64,000 nt of DNA from CAKZML01 sp963823435 (GTDB taxonomy: Bacteria; Pseudomonadota; Gammaproteobacteria; Steroidobacterales; BM003). How positions within the stretch are numbered: the stretch's first letter is position 1; every line of letters begins with the position of its first letter. Positions 9,351 through 19,186 of this stretch are shown here, piece after piece. The stretch lies in the NCBI GenBank assembly GCA_963823435.1, contig CAWGLN010000013.1:62001-126000 (forward strand). Direction: 5' to 3'. The position numbers were made by a program, and so were the translations under genes. The notes under the pieces were generated by a model, which saw nothing but the letters and a program-made list of their open reading frames with translations, searched no databases and was not told the DNA's origin.

Positions 9351-10064
9351 TCAATACGTGCTTGCCGCAGGCGGCTCCGGCCGGGAGGCCCCGCACCCCT
9401 TGAAAGTGCGAAAAAGCAGGTCAGACACCGGGTAGGTGATATTGAAGTTCCAGCTGCCCATCAGACGCGGATCATGATGACTGGTATGCAATGCCCGCAG
9501 CCGGCGAATCAGTCCGCGTCGACCCAGCCACGAGTCTTCCGACAAATGGTAGGCCAGGTGCAAGATTTCGTAATTCAGAAAATAGGCGACCGCGGTGGCC
9601 ACAAACAAAAACCCGACATTCCCGGCAAACAGCAGGGACAACGCTATGCCTACCGGAAGCGCAAAAGCTATTACAAAAAATACGATCAATACCGGCGGGA
9701 ACAGCACCACCTTGAAATCGCGGGTACCGTCCAGCTGCATGTGCTGGTGAGAAAAGAACCGGTGGTGCTGACCGACGTGCCGCTCAAACAACAGACCCAG
9801 ACCGCGCACCGGCCGGTGCATCACAAAGCGATGCCCCAGGTACTCCGACAGGTTCGCGTACAGTAATGTGATCGGAACGGTGAGCCATTGCGCCGGCTGA
9901 ACCTGGTCGAGTTGCCAGGCGCAGAACAGGACAACCGCAATACCCGAGCCAAAGGTGAAGAACAGGTGCACCAGCCCACGGTAATTTTCCGGAATCTCTT
10001 TCCGCCGGTAGGTCTCGCGATACTCCACCAAAGCCTGTTCCCGCATGTCTTCACGGCCTGTCAT
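9351..10064 (-). CDS. Sterol desaturase/fatty acid hydroxylase family membrane protein
   Basis: 237-residue integral membrane protein with the histidine clusters that hold the di-iron centre in this superfamily: EYLGHRFVMHRP, HVGQHHRFFSHQHM, LHLAYHLSED and ALHTSHHDPRLM. Between them are hydrophobic segments (near residues 35-70 and 120-165). Members hydroxylate or desaturate lipids; whether the substrate is a fatty acid, sterol or carotenoid is not visible. ATG at 10064. No close operon partner. Confidence 0.88.
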   Translation of the reverse strand: MTGREDMREQALVEYRETYRRKEIPENYRGLVHLFFTFGSGIAVVLFCAWQLDQVQPAQWLTVPITLLYANLSEYLGHRFVMHRPVRGLGLLFERHVGQHHRFFSHQHMQLDGTRDFKVVLFPPVLIVFFVIAFALPVGIALSLLFAGNVGFLFVATAVAYFLNYEILHLAYHLSEDSWLGRRGLIRRLRALHTSHHDPRLMGSWNFNITYPVSDLLFRTFKGCGASRPEPPAASTY

Positions 10065-10373
10065 CTGGGCAATCAGTCAGGCTAGTGTAGCCGACATTCT
10101 GTTGCCAGTGAGGAGGGTCTGCGATTTCCTCCGACCAAACTGAAAAGCAAGCAATGAGCCAGGGATTCAAGCCGTCAATAAGGGCACTGTCCGGCTCACG
10201 AAAACAGACAGGCAGAGGCCGATTATTGCAGACCCCGGATTCGGGTACCTGACCAGAACCGGGGTTCCGCGGTTTACCCTGACGGTCAGAATGTGGTATT
10301 TGAAAATCAGCACCTCCGAAAAAATGCATGCGGCACTTCGACAGGACGGGCAACGAGGGAGTATTCACTCAGG
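10065..10373. other. Intergenic region, nothing recognised
   Basis: 309 bp between two divergently oriented genes (fatty acid hydroxylase and DUF2189 gene). It should hold both promoters, but no sigma-70 pair strong enough to call was seen, and the short open frames look non-coding. Confidence 0.5.
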
Positions 10374-11179
10374 ATGGCCCCAGAGTTATCAAATAATTCA
10401 GAGACCCGGGAGGAAGTCGGCGCACCGATCGTTGCGCCCTGCCGCCGCATAAGTGCCACTGCTCCCTTTGACTGGATCAGGGCCGGCTGGTCGGATATCC
10501 GCAGGGCCCCCCGACAAAGCCTGAGCTATGGTCTGGCGATTACCGCGATGAGCTACCTGGTCAGCTTCATGGCGCTTGAAACTGGGCAACTGGGTGATCT
10601 TGCTTGCGCTGCTGTCCGGCTTCATTTTCATCGGACCGGTGATGGCCATTGGCATGTATGCCATCAGCGCACAGCTGCAGCGCGGACAGGAACCCGTCGC
10701 TGGCTCGCTGTTTCAGGGAAGAAAAGAAGTGCGTGGGTAACGCGATGGTATTCGCCCTGCTGCTCATGGTGATTTTCCTGATCTGGGCCAGGGCAGCTTC
10801 GATGCTGCATATTTTCTTCCCCATGGAAGCGGACCCGGACTGGCGGCAATTCCTCACTTTCTACGGCATCGGCAGCGCGGTGGGTTCCATGTTTGCGGTC
10901 ATCACCTTCAGCCTGGCCGCGTTTTCCCTACCCATGATGATGGACCGCAAGGTCGACGCCGTCACCGCCGTCATCACCAGCATCAATGCCGTACTTCGCA
11001 ACAAGCCCGCCATGGCAGTGTGGATTACGCTCATCGTGCTGGCCACCGCGCTCGGCTTTGCCACCGCCTTCCTCGGGCTGGCAATCACCATACCCTTGAT
11101 CGGGCACGCAACCTGGCACGGCTACCGGGCTACGATAGACGCCGGTGATTTCCCTCCCAACCACCCGCCCGAGGCCTAG
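10374..11179 (+). CDS. DUF2189 integral membrane protein, two frameshifts
   Basis: Predicted inner-membrane protein of the DUF2189 family, function unknown. The ATG at 10374 starts MAPELSNNSETREEVG; the family signature region APFDWIRAGWSDIRRAPRQS precedes the first membrane helix. The frame then breaks near 10573 (CTTGAAA, apparently one extra T) and near 10736 (GGG before TAACGCG, one extra G). With both corrected the protein is about 267 residues with six hydrophobic segments, e.g. WVILLALLSGFIFIGPVMAI and AVWITLIVLATALGFATAFL. The stop TAG overlaps the first bases of repeat copy C. Confidence 0.8.
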
Positions 11180-11320
11180 GGAATCTCTGATTCTATTCAT
11201 GCGCCCGTATCCCGACTCTGCAAAACCCGCCTTCTGGGTTGCCCGCCTTGGCAAGTCTCTCTCATCTGCGATAGACGCCTTGAATGCACTCTTTTCGCAC
11301 CGCCTGGCGAATCTGCAGGG
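11179..11320. repeat. MITE-like repeat, copy C (diverged, right end missing)
   Basis: Begins GGGAATCTCTGATTCTATTCATG directly after the stop codon of the DUF2189 gene, matching the left end of copy A. Interior blocks such as TTCTGGGTTGCC-like, GCCTTGGCAA and ATAGACGCCTTGAATGCACTCTTTT can be aligned to copy A with many substitutions. No matching right terminal inverted repeat is found, so the copy looks truncated or replaced at the end by the hairpin repeat that follows. The right boundary is approximate. Confidence 0.65.
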
Positions 11321-11321
11321 T

Positions 11322-11342
11322 AGGCTGCGTTTTACGCAGCCT
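11322..11342. repeat. Short perfect hairpin (9-bp arms)
   Basis: AGGCTGCGT and ACGCAGCCT face each other across a 3-base TTT loop. It lies between repeat copy C and a GTGCAC-type repeat. It could act as a bidirectional transcript end or be part of a REP-like family; it has no T-run after it. Confidence 0.6.
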
Positions 11343-11348
11343 ATGGAC

Positions 11349-11369
11349 GGTGCACGAGTGCACCCTACG
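11349..11369. repeat. GTGCAC...CACCCTACG short repeat
   Basis: GGTGCACGAGTGCACCCTACG, itself a small hairpin (GGTGCAC/GTGCACC). Closely related copies occur at 60506 and 60547. The rest of 11370-11494 before the monooxygenase gene shows nothing else. Confidence 0.6.
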
Positions 11370-11494
11370 TTACTGCTTTACCGTTTCTGCCAAGCCACCT
11401 GATCTGAGATCGGTGTCCTGAACCCGGGTCTTTTCGCTTACAATCAAGGTCGCCAGGAAGTGGCAATGTTCCCCAGGCAGGTTGGCGACAAGCA

Positions 11495-12916
11495 ATGAAA
11501 CAACTTCCCCGAGTCTGCATTATCGGCGCCGGCACCAGCGGCGTGATTCTGTCCAAGGTGCTCAAGCAACATGACATCTCCTTCGATACGTTCGAGGCGG
11601 GCAGCGGGCTGGGTGGCATATGGCGCTTTCAGAACGATAACGGTATGTCGACCTGTTATCGATCGCTGCACATCAACACCTCCAAGCGCATGATGGAATT
11701 GTCTGATTTCAAGTTCCTGCCGGAAATCGCTGAATACCCCACGCACCGTGAAATCCTGTCGGAATTCGAGCGCTATGCCGAAGAATTCGATGTGCGGCAA
11801 CACATCCGGTTCAACACGCGGGTGAGCCATTGTGAACGCCGGCCCGATGGTGGCTGGAAAATCGACCTGCAAGGCCCCGACGGACCGTACACCGAAGATT
11901 ACGATTTCCTGGTGGTGGCCAATGGTCATCACTGGAGTCCGCGTCTGCCAGATTACCCCGGCCATTTTGACGGTATACATTTTCACAGCCACCATTATGT
12001 GGATACCAGGACCCCACATGACCTGCAGGGCAAGCGGGTGGTGATCGTGGGTATGGGCAATTCAGCCATGGACATCGCCTGCGAACTTGGGCATATCGGG
12101 CAGGGGGCGGAAAAGGTATTCCTGGCCCAGCGTTCGGGCGTGTGGGTAATCCCCAAGGTCCTGGGCAATATTCCCCAGGACAAATTCATCAGACATCCGA
12201 TGAAAGCAGCTGGCCCGGGCGAGCGCCTTCTCCGGACACTGGTGCCCAGGCGTCTGCGTCTTGCACTCTGGGACCTGACCATGGAGACGGTCATCAAGCT
12301 GATGGCCGGCAGTCCGGAAAGAGTCGGCCTCAAGCCTCCGAAGGAGCATTTCCACAGCCGTCACCCCACGGTCTCACAGGAACTGTTCAACCGCCTGGTA
12401 CATGGAGACATCACCCCCAAGGGTGATATCAGGGAACTCAAGGGAGACAGGGTGGTGTTCGAGGATGGCTCGGAAGAGCAGGTTGATGCGATTATTTCCG
12501 CAACCGGTTACAACATCGAATTTCCATTCTTCGATCCGGACCTGGTCAGCGCGCCCGACAACAGCATCCCGCTGTGGCAACGCATCTTCGACCCGCGCTA
12601 TAGAGACCTGGCCTTCCTTGGTCTGGTGCAGCCGGTCTGCGCCATGATGCCGATTGCGGAACTTCAATCCGGTTTTATCGCCGACTACCTGGGCGGCGAG
12701 GCTGTATTGCCCGATAGTGCGGAGATGGAAAGACAGATGCTGGCCTTCGACCGGACCATGAAAAACGACTACACCTTGTCGGAAAGCCACACCATCCAGA
12801 TCGACTGTCCGGAATATTCCTACCTGCTGCAAAAGGCGTGGAAAAAAGCCCGCAAGCGGGCGGGCAAGACAGGCAGTCCGCTACCGGTGACGAGCGCTGT
12901 CGGCGCTTCCGGCTAG
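11495..12916 (+). CDS. Flavin-containing monooxygenase
   Basis: 473-residue FAD/NADPH-dependent monooxygenase. The FAD Rossmann motif VCIIGAGTSGVILSKVLK is at residues 7-24; the FMO fingerprint FxGxxxHxxxY is present as FDGIHFHSHHY; the second, NADPH-binding motif is VVIVGMGNSAMDIACELG; and the ATGYN motif near the C-terminal third (ISATGYNIEF) is intact. Members oxygenate soft nucleophiles (N or S) or act as Baeyer-Villiger enzymes; the FxGxxxHxxxY form without the BVMO-specific W/D ending argues for the N-/S-oxygenating group. It ends convergently with, and overlaps by 4 bp, the CoA-transferase gene. Confidence 0.92.
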   Translation: MKQLPRVCIIGAGTSGVILSKVLKQHDISFDTFEAGSGLGGIWRFQNDNGMSTCYRSLHINTSKRMMELSDFKFLPEIAEYPTHREILSEFERYAEEFDVRQHIRFNTRVSHCERRPDGGWKIDLQGPDGPYTEDYDFLVVANGHHWSPRLPDYPGHFDGIHFHSHHYVDTRTPHDLQGKRVVIVGMGNSAMDIACELGHIGQGAEKVFLAQRSGVWVIPKVLGNIPQDKFIRHPMKAAGPGERLLRTLVPRRLRLALWDLTMETVIKLMAGSPERVGLKPPKEHFHSRHPTVSQELFNRLVHGDITPKGDIRELKGDRVVFEDGSEEQVDAIISATGYNIEFPFFDPDLVSAPDNSIPLWQRIFDPRYRDLAFLGLVQPVCAMMPIAELQSGFIADYLGGEAVLPDSAEMERQMLAFDRTMKNDYTLSESHTIQIDCPEYSYLLQKAWKKARKRAGKTGSPLPVTSAVGASG

Positions 12917-14094
12917 CCCAGCGCGCCGGATTCGACCAGTTCCTGTATGTCGGCGGCGGCAAGACCCAGCTCCTGCAATACCTGCTGGTTGTGAGCGCCC
13001 AGCGCCACCCCCACGTGCCGGTAATTGGCCTGGGTGCCGGAAAATCTCAGCGGACAGGCAATCTGTTTCTGACTGCCCCCACCCTCGCGGGGCACCTCCA
13101 CGACCATGTTGCGTGCGCTCATCAAGGCGCTTGAAGCGGCTTCGGCCAAATCCAGTACCGGCTCCACGCAGGCCTCCAGCGGTTCGAACACGCTGACCCA
13201 GTGCGACAGATCGCGCTGCAGAAACTCCTTGGCCAACACGTCGCGAAAAGCCAGCTCATCCGCCGGCTTCACGCTCATCGCCAATGGCAGCAAGTCCTCC
13301 CGGCCCAGGGCCAGGCACAGTTGCTGCCGGAATTGGGGTTCGAGGCTTCCCACCGACAGGTAGCGGTCGTCACCGGTTCGGTAGTAACCGTAAAACCCTC
13401 CGCCGCTGATGGGCCCGTGACCGCCAGGCTGGTTCACTCCGGCGCCCAGGGCCGCCGCGCCCGCCAGGGCATTCAGTGCGAACGCAGAATGGGTCATGCT
13501 CACATCCACCTGCTGCCCCCGGCCGGTGACCTGCCGATGCACGACAGCGGACAACAGGCCTATCAATCCATACAGTGAACCACCGGCCTGGTCGGCAACC
13601 TGGACAGAGGCCGGCACCGGGGCCTCGCCGGCAGATCGGCAACCCTCGGCCACACCGGACAAGGCGAGGTAGTTGTTGTCATGCCCGGCGCGATTCCGAC
13701 AGGGGCCATCCTGCCCGTAGCCGGTGATAGAGCAATAGATCAGCCGAGGATTTACCTGAACTAGCTCCTCATAGCTCAGACCCAGACGCTGCATTACCCC
13801 TGGCCTGAACTGCTCCAGAACAACGTCGTATTTCAATACCAGGCGTTTTACAAGGTCCGGCGCCCGCGGGTGCTTCAAGTCCAGGGAAAGCGAACGCTTG
13901 GACCGGTTCAGGTGCTGGTGAATGACCGACTCACCGGTCGCATCCAGTGGTGGCGTTGTGCGTGCAAGATCCGGCCGTCCGGGCGACTCCACCCGAAGCA
14001 CATCCGCGCCCAGGTCGGCCAGCAACATGCTGGCGAAGGGCCCGGGTAACAGCGTGGTAAAGTCGAGGATTTTCAGCGAACCCAACGGCCCCAT
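12913..14094 (-). CDS. CaiB/BaiF family CoA-transferase
   Basis: 393-residue family III CoA-transferase, moving CoA between acids through an aspartyl-CoA anhydride. The N-terminus GSLKILDFTTLLPGPFASML is typical, and the catalytic Asp is Asp139 in AGHDNNYLALSG. The start at 14094 is chosen because GGAGA lies 7 nt upstream and the family N-terminus begins there; longer in-frame starts would add about 50 low-complexity residues. The SDR gene upstream on the same strand ends 46 bp earlier, so the two may form an operon. Possibly an alpha-methylacyl-CoA racemase rather than a transferase; sequence alone does not decide. Confidence 0.88.
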   Translation of the reverse strand: MGPLGSLKILDFTTLLPGPFASMLLADLGADVLRVESPGRPDLARTTPPLDATGESVIHQHLNRSKRSLSLDLKHPRAPDLVKRLVLKYDVVLEQFRPGVMQRLGLSYEELVQVNPRLIYCSITGYGQDGPCRNRAGHDNNYLALSGVAEGCRSAGEAPVPASVQVADQAGGSLYGLIGLLSAVVHRQVTGRGQQVDVSMTHSAFALNALAGAAALGAGVNQPGGHGPISGGGFYGYYRTGDDRYLSVGSLEPQFRQQLCLALGREDLLPLAMSVKPADELAFRDVLAKEFLQRDLSHWVSVFEPLEACVEPVLDLAEAASSALMSARNMVVEVPREGGGSQKQIACPLRFSGTQANYRHVGVALGAHNQQVLQELGLAAADIQELVESGALG

Positions 14095-14140
14095 TGCGGC
14101 TCTCCATTTGGCGTCCCGGCAATGGGCCACCCTTGTTTGT

Positions 14141-14942
14141 CTACATCGAGCTATGCCCGCCATCAACCGGTAACGCTGCACCGGTAATATAACTGGCTGC
14201 ATCGGAGGCCAGGAAACACACGACCCGGGCAACCTCCTGCGCACTGGCTATGCGCCCCATGGGAATACCCTCGCCGGCAAGCGCCCTGCCCTGTTCCGGA
14301 CTCAAGCCACGCTGGGTATAGTCGTGCTCCATCATGGGCGTGTCGGTATCCCCGGGACATACGGCGTTGACGCGAATGCCCTGCCTGGCATGGTCCATGG
14401 CCATGGCCTTGGTGAGCATCACTACCGCGCCCTTGCTGGCGCAGTAGGCGGCGGCTTCCGGGGCGCCTACCAAACCCCAGTCCGAAGCAATATTCACGAT
14501 ATTGCCTGACCCCTGCTCGACCATTACACGCAGGGCCGCACGTGTAGTGAAAAATGTGCCGTCCACATTCACCGCCATGGTTTCACGCCAGATTTCATCC
14601 GTGGTGTCTAGTGTGGAAGCGACCTTGCACACACCGGCACTGTTGACCAGCACATCCAGCCTGCCAAGACGCGTCACACAGGCGTCAACCATCGGTCGCG
14701 CAAAAGCCAGGGTCCCTGACATCGCCGGCAATGAACTCCGCCTTGCGGCCCAGGGATCGAATCTGGTCACACAGGGCCAGTCCACGTTGCGGGTCGCGTC
14801 CGGTCAGCATCAAGTCGGCGCCGAGTCCCGCCAGTTCCAGCGCAGATGCCAGGCCTATGCCCGATGTCGCGCCGGTTACCAGGGCCACTTTTCCGCGAAA
14901 ATCGATCAAGAATTTGTTCGCCTGGTTTAGTTCTAAAATCAC
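14141..14942 (-). CDS. SDR family oxidoreductase, one frameshift
   Basis: Short-chain dehydrogenase with all family landmarks: TGATSGIG cofactor loop, DVLVNSAG (NNAG equivalent), the catalytic segment AAYCASKGAVVM (YxxxK) and VNAVCPGDTDTPM. The serine position reads NIASDWGLVG. The frame breaks once near 14720 (around GGGACCC), consistent with one inserted base; the corrected protein is about 255-266 residues. The start is uncertain: GTG at 14942, or TTG at 14909, which would give the more typical MIDFRGKVALVTG. Likely oxidises a hydroxyl group of a CoA-linked or free acid given the neighbouring CoA-transferase. Confidence 0.83.
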
Positions 14943-15144
14943 CGGTAGCAGATGATTTCACCCGTTCCGGTAAACCTGGTCCACTATCGCTGTATGCCAC
15001 AACCAGGGCAGGCCCTTAGCCCAGCAGAGTCATTGTTTCTGGCGTTACATCCGTAAATGGTACCGCTGCCCAGCATCTCACAGTACAATCCGTTCAGCCA
15101 AGTCTGTGCGATCTAAAATCCCAACCTCCCCGCCCCGGAAGCCA

Positions 15145-15369
15145 CTATGCAGCTTGCCTAACAGGGCAGAGTCTCGAGCGCCAACTGTGATCACTCCCAT
15201 CGGAGTCATCACCCTGACTATCATCGCAATTCTGGTCAGGCTGGTCATCTCGATCCTGGATGATTCGATCATTGGCAATGGCGGGGGCAACCGCGAACGA
15301 CGCAATCGCCTTCATTCCACCGAGACTAAACGTGAAAGGATCACGTGCAGGTTTGGCCTTGTTATGCAT
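15145..15369 (-). CDS. Small hypothetical protein, Asp/Gln-rich
   Basis: 74-residue frame beginning MHNKAKPARDPFTFSLGG with a strong AGGAG about 7 nt before the ATG, the best evidence that it is translated. The middle is very rich in Asp, Gln and Ser (DRDDQPDQNCDDSQGDDSD). Not recognised. It lies 130 bp downstream of the LysR gene on the same strand. A second minus-strand frame, shifted by one base, runs from about 15305 to 15078, so the true protein could be longer if this gene too carries an inserted base. Confidence 0.4.
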   Translation of the reverse strand: MHNKAKPARDPFTFSLGGMKAIASFAVAPAIANDRIIQDRDDQPDQNCDDSQGDDSDGSDHSWRSRLCPVRQAA

Positions 15370-15499
15370 AGTTATCTCTCCTTGTAAACCTAACGTTTTG
15401 GTGGTTTTCCAACCTGCTTTAGCAGATCGATACGCAAACGATAAGCGGTGCAAAGAAAGGCCGCAAACGGGTAATTTTCAGCTCAGGGTTGAGAAAATC

Positions 15500-16393
15500 T
15501 CACGGTTCCTTCGCGAAATTCTCCAGTATCCAGTCTCGCAGGCGAATAATGCTCTCATCCTCTGCCCTATCCTCCGTCCAGACCAGGTAGTAACTGGCGT
15601 CAGCAATCAGTTCCTTTTTGAATAGCCGAACAACACTTCCCTCATCGAACCACAAATTGCCGATAGGTACAGGGACCAGCGCCGCACCTATGCCACGCTG
15701 GGCTGCCCGGACCACGGCAATCATCGAGTCGAGTCGGATAACCTTGGGATTATCCGGAAGTCGAATGCCCGCCGCGCTCGCCCACTGGGCCCAGGCCTTG
15801 GGATGAGATTCATGCACGATAATCGGAAACTCGCTGACGATCGCTTTGTTTTTGACAATCATCTTCTTCTTAAAGTCCGGTGAGCCTCCCGGCACCACCC
15901 GTAGCGGAAAGAGCAGGCGTGACGGCATATTTGACGGTGGCGACCGAAACAGTCGAATCGACAGATCCGAATCCGAGGGGTGTTTCTCCGCGGACTCGTC
16001 GCTGGTGCCAACCTGGATATCGATTTCCGGGTGCCTGGCCGTAAATTCACTCAGGCGCGGGACAAAGTACTCGCTGGCGAAAAACGGTTGCACCGAAATT
16101 CGAATCGAACTGCTGGTAGCGCCCTTCTTGTATTTGGCAGTCAGGGTATCCAATTGGTCAATCAGCGGGCTGACGTCCTGGTAGAGCGACCGGCCCGTTT
16201 CCGTCAAGCTCAGTTCGCGACTTGTACGATCGAAAAGTTGCTCACCCAACTCCTCCTCGAGACTCTTTATTTGATGACTGACAGCAGACGGAGTAATAAA
16301 AAGCTCTTCACCTGCTGTGCGAAAGCTCTCGTATCGTGCGGCAACGCAGAACGTGCGTAATCCGCGCAAGGAAACTTTAGTTGTGCTGATCAT
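15500..16393 (-). CDS. LysR family transcriptional regulator (GcvA-like)
   Basis: 297-residue regulator. The winged HTH (SFRTAGEELFITPSAVSHQI, residues about 20-39) is of the GcvA/AmpR type, followed by the linker helix SLEEELGEQLFDRTSREL. The effector domain has the usual two-lobe layout (IRISVQPFFASEYFVPRLSE). ATG at 16393. The nearest candidate target on the other side of the 240-bp upstream gap is the GH3 gene end, not a promoter, so its target is not obvious; the small gene downstream is a possibility. Confidence 0.9.
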   Translation of the reverse strand: MISTTKVSLRGLRTFCVAARYESFRTAGEELFITPSAVSHQIKSLEEELGEQLFDRTSRELSLTETGRSLYQDVSPLIDQLDTLTAKYKKGATSSSIRISVQPFFASEYFVPRLSEFTARHPEIDIQVGTSDESAEKHPSDSDLSIRLFRSPPSNMPSRLLFPLRVVPGGSPDFKKKMIVKNKAIVSEFPIIVHESHPKAWAQWASAAGIRLPDNPKVIRLDSMIAVVRAAQRGIGAALVPVPIGNLWFDEGSVVRLFKKELIADASYYLVWTEDRAEDESIIRLRDWILENFAKEP

Positions 16394-16571
16394 CGTCGCT
16401 CACTTGTTACTTGCTGCGGTATATTGCTCAAGGGCCTGTTTAGGTCTGGTGTTGTAAAGCAAAAGCGCAAGTCAGAAGAGCAGCGCCTCTCGTCGGACCC
16501 GAATACACGCGTGCGAAACTCCACTGCGACGGCCAAGCCGACTCAACAACACTGACGGACTTTCCGTGCAG

Positions 16572-16625
16572 TAAAGCATGGGCCCACATGGTTCTCGCGA
16601 TTCGCCTGTTCTCTCCCATGCTTTA
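16572..16625 (-). terminator. Inverted repeat after the GH3 gene
   Basis: TAAAGCATGGG and its exact inverse CCCATGCTTTA form 11-bp arms around a 32-nt loop, about 10 bp past the GH3 stop. Position suggests a transcript end, but there is no clear T-run, so it could instead be a protein site or mRNA-stabilising hairpin. Confidence 0.35.
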
Positions 16626-16635
16626 ACCCAGTCAA

Positions 16636-18859
16636 TCAGTGGCTTTCTCTCACGCGAAATTCGGTTCGCAGGGCCGCTTCTGAACTGCCGCCGATCCAGG
16701 CATGAAACTGACCCGGCTCGGTGATTAGACGCATGTCACGTCCGTAGAACGCAAGATCATCGGTATGCAGGTCGAACTCCACGACAATCGCCTGTCCTGG
16801 ATTGAGGTGCACGCGCCGGAAACCCTTTAGCTCCTTGACAGGTCGTGTGACGTTGCCGACGAGGTCCCGTACATAAAGCTGGACAACTTCCTCGGCGGCA
16901 ACCTGGCCTTTGTTGCTCACTTCGGCGCTGATGCTCACTGTGTCGCCGATGCTAATTTCATGCGCGCTGATGCAAATGTGTTGGTAATCGAACTGCGCGT
17001 AAGACAAGCCGTGTCCAAATGCGAACAAAGGTGTATAGCCGGCGTCGAGATGAAATGCAGTCATGCCCAGAGATACCTGTGGCGCATAGGCATTGATATC
17101 ATCTATGTGCACGACCTTGTCCGGAGATGGCGGCTTGCCGGTGTTCTTCTGGTTGTAGTAGATCGGAATCTGGCCAACCATGCGTGGAAATGTTGCGGGC
17201 AACTTGCCTGATGGCGATTCAATACCAAACAATAGATCTGCTATTGCCGGTCCGCCCATGGACCCCGGATGCCAGGCAAACAGAATAGCGTCAACCTGGT
17301 CCAGGATATTGGTTAAGGTCAGCGGTCTGCCCGCCATGATCACCGCGACTACCGGTTTACCGGTCTTGCGTATACTGCGCACCAGCTCCGCCTGGTCACC
17401 CGGCAAGCTTATATCGGCACGTGAATGCGCCTCCCCGGACAAAATCGATTCTTCCCCGAGAAACAGAATTGTTACATCCGACTCGCGGGCTATCTGCACA
17501 GCCTCGTCGAATGCCTCACTGGCCCTGCTGCGAGAATTTTCCATGGCCCGAAGGTAACGAACATCGACTTCGGTGACCGACCAAGTTTTGAATGGCATGC
17601 AGCGGAGTGATACTTAGGCGGGTATCACCGTCAAAGACCCATGTGCCCAGCTGTTCGTAGGGCGCGTCGGCCAGTGGCCCAATGACGGCAACTGATCTGA
17701 GTTTGCCGGCGGAAAGTGGGAGCACGCAATCCTCGTTCTTGAGCATGACAACACTCTGCAACGCGAGGGTCCTCGCCGTCGCAAGAGTATGCTCGTTTGC
17801 AATGGACGGAAGCTCACCTGGATTGGTATATGCATTCTCGAACAGGCCGAGACGGAACTTGGCGCGCAGTATGTTCGCAGCAGCAGTATCGATAGTAGTT
17901 GCGCTTATTCGTCCTTTCTCCACGAGTGTAGCTACATGGTTGATATAGGCATCACCCGCCATTTCCATGTCGACACCCGCGGTTATCGCTGCGCAGGCAG
18001 ACTCGCTGTCATTCTCTGTCAGCCCATGAATTTGCAGCTGTCGAACCGAGTCCCAATCGCTTACCACCAAACCGTCAAAATTCCATTCGTCACGCAGGAT
18101 CTGCCTGAGCAGGAACTCATTGCCAGTCCCAGGCACTCCATTGAGGTCGCTAAATGATGTCATTAGACTGGCGACACCGGCGTCGACCGCCGCCTTGAAC
18201 GGAGGTAGGTAAACATTACGCAGCTCATTTTCGGGGATATTCGTAGTGGCATAGTCGCGGCCGCTTTCTACAGCGCCATAGCCGGCAAAGTGCTTGGCGC
18301 AAGCAGCAATCGCGCCTGTTGCCGAAAGGTCCTCACCCTGGAAACCTTCCACCATCGCTACAGCCAGTTGGCTTGCCAGGAACACATCCTCTCCGAGGCT
18401 TTCGGCAATTCGTCCCCACCGAGCGTCACGCGACACGTCTATCATAGGTGCAAAGGTCCAGTTGACTCCGGTCGTCGCAGCCTCAAGCGCGGAAAGGTGC
18501 GCCGCCGTGGTTACCAGCCCGGGATTCCAGGTAGCCGCCTGCCCGAGCGGGATGGGCATGACCGTTTTGAAGCCATGAATGACGTCACGACCGACCAATA
18601 GCGGAATACCAAGACGGCTCTCCTCAACAGCAATACGTTGCAGCTCATTGACCACATTAACGTCGACCACGTTGAGCACCGAGCCGATCAGGCCGGCCCG
18701 CAATCCGTGTGCAAGATAGTCCGGGGCGTAGCCCTCACTGGCATTGAGTTGGCACATCTGACCGACTTTCTCAGCCAGTGTCATCTGGGCAAGCAACGCA
18801 TCTACCCTTTGCTCGACAGTCAACGCCTTATTCTCGGGATTCAAGGTTGAAGCGCTCAT
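16636..18859 (-). CDS. GH3 beta-glucosidase, one frameshift
   Basis: Glycoside hydrolase family 3 enzyme releasing glucose from the non-reducing ends of beta-glucosides. The (beta/alpha)8 domain carries the nucleophile Asp268 in FDGLVVSDWD, with KHFAGYGA near 189-196. The second domain carries the probable acid/base region EESILSGEAHSRADISLPGD, and the C-terminal fibronectin-III-like domain (VVQLYVRDLVGNVTRPVKEL) is complete. One frame break lies near 17575; corrected length is about 740 residues, normal for BglX-type enzymes. No signal peptide, so cytoplasmic. It is divergent from the sugar symporter, with the 20-bp operator in between, and probably finishes degradation of imported laminari-oligosaccharides. 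Confidence 0.9.
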
Positions 18860-19186
18860 TCATTTAATCAACCGCTGGCCGCAAAGGGCAGCTATCAAAA
18901 AAGACTCGAATAATCAGCAGAGTCAGCCCTAGAGTTATTGGCATACCCTGGTTGAGACTTGCCCGTAACCGAGACAACATATCCACCACTTAGGTCGAAC
19001 CCGCCATCCTGGCGCATTGCCGACCCGCCCAAAACCGGAGACACCATTGGCTACAGCCTATCTTCTACAATTTCATTTTTTATGGCGTCAGCCTGAACCA
19101 TTTTTAGCAAGAATTGACAACGCTGTCAATTTGATGGAGGATTAACGCTAATTCAAAAAAGCCGGCACTTCGGGATAAGAGCTAAA
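18860..19186. promoter_or_regulatory. Divergent promoter region GH3 / GPH symporter
   Basis: 327 bp between two divergent sugar genes. The only clear signal is the 20-bp palindrome at 19112-19131, described separately. The remainder (18860-19110) shows no recognisable gene. Confidence 0.6.
19112..19131. promoter_or_regulatory. Candidate LacI-family operator, copy 1
   Basis: AATTGACAACGCTGTCAATT: 8-bp perfect inverted arms around a central ACGC. The reverse complement is identical, base for base, to the site at 39180-39199. It lies 55 bp before the symporter ATG and includes a TTGACA that could be the -35 hexamer, so a bound repressor would block RNA polymerase. The cognate protein is most likely the LacI regulator at 26639-27682. 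Confidence 0.8.
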
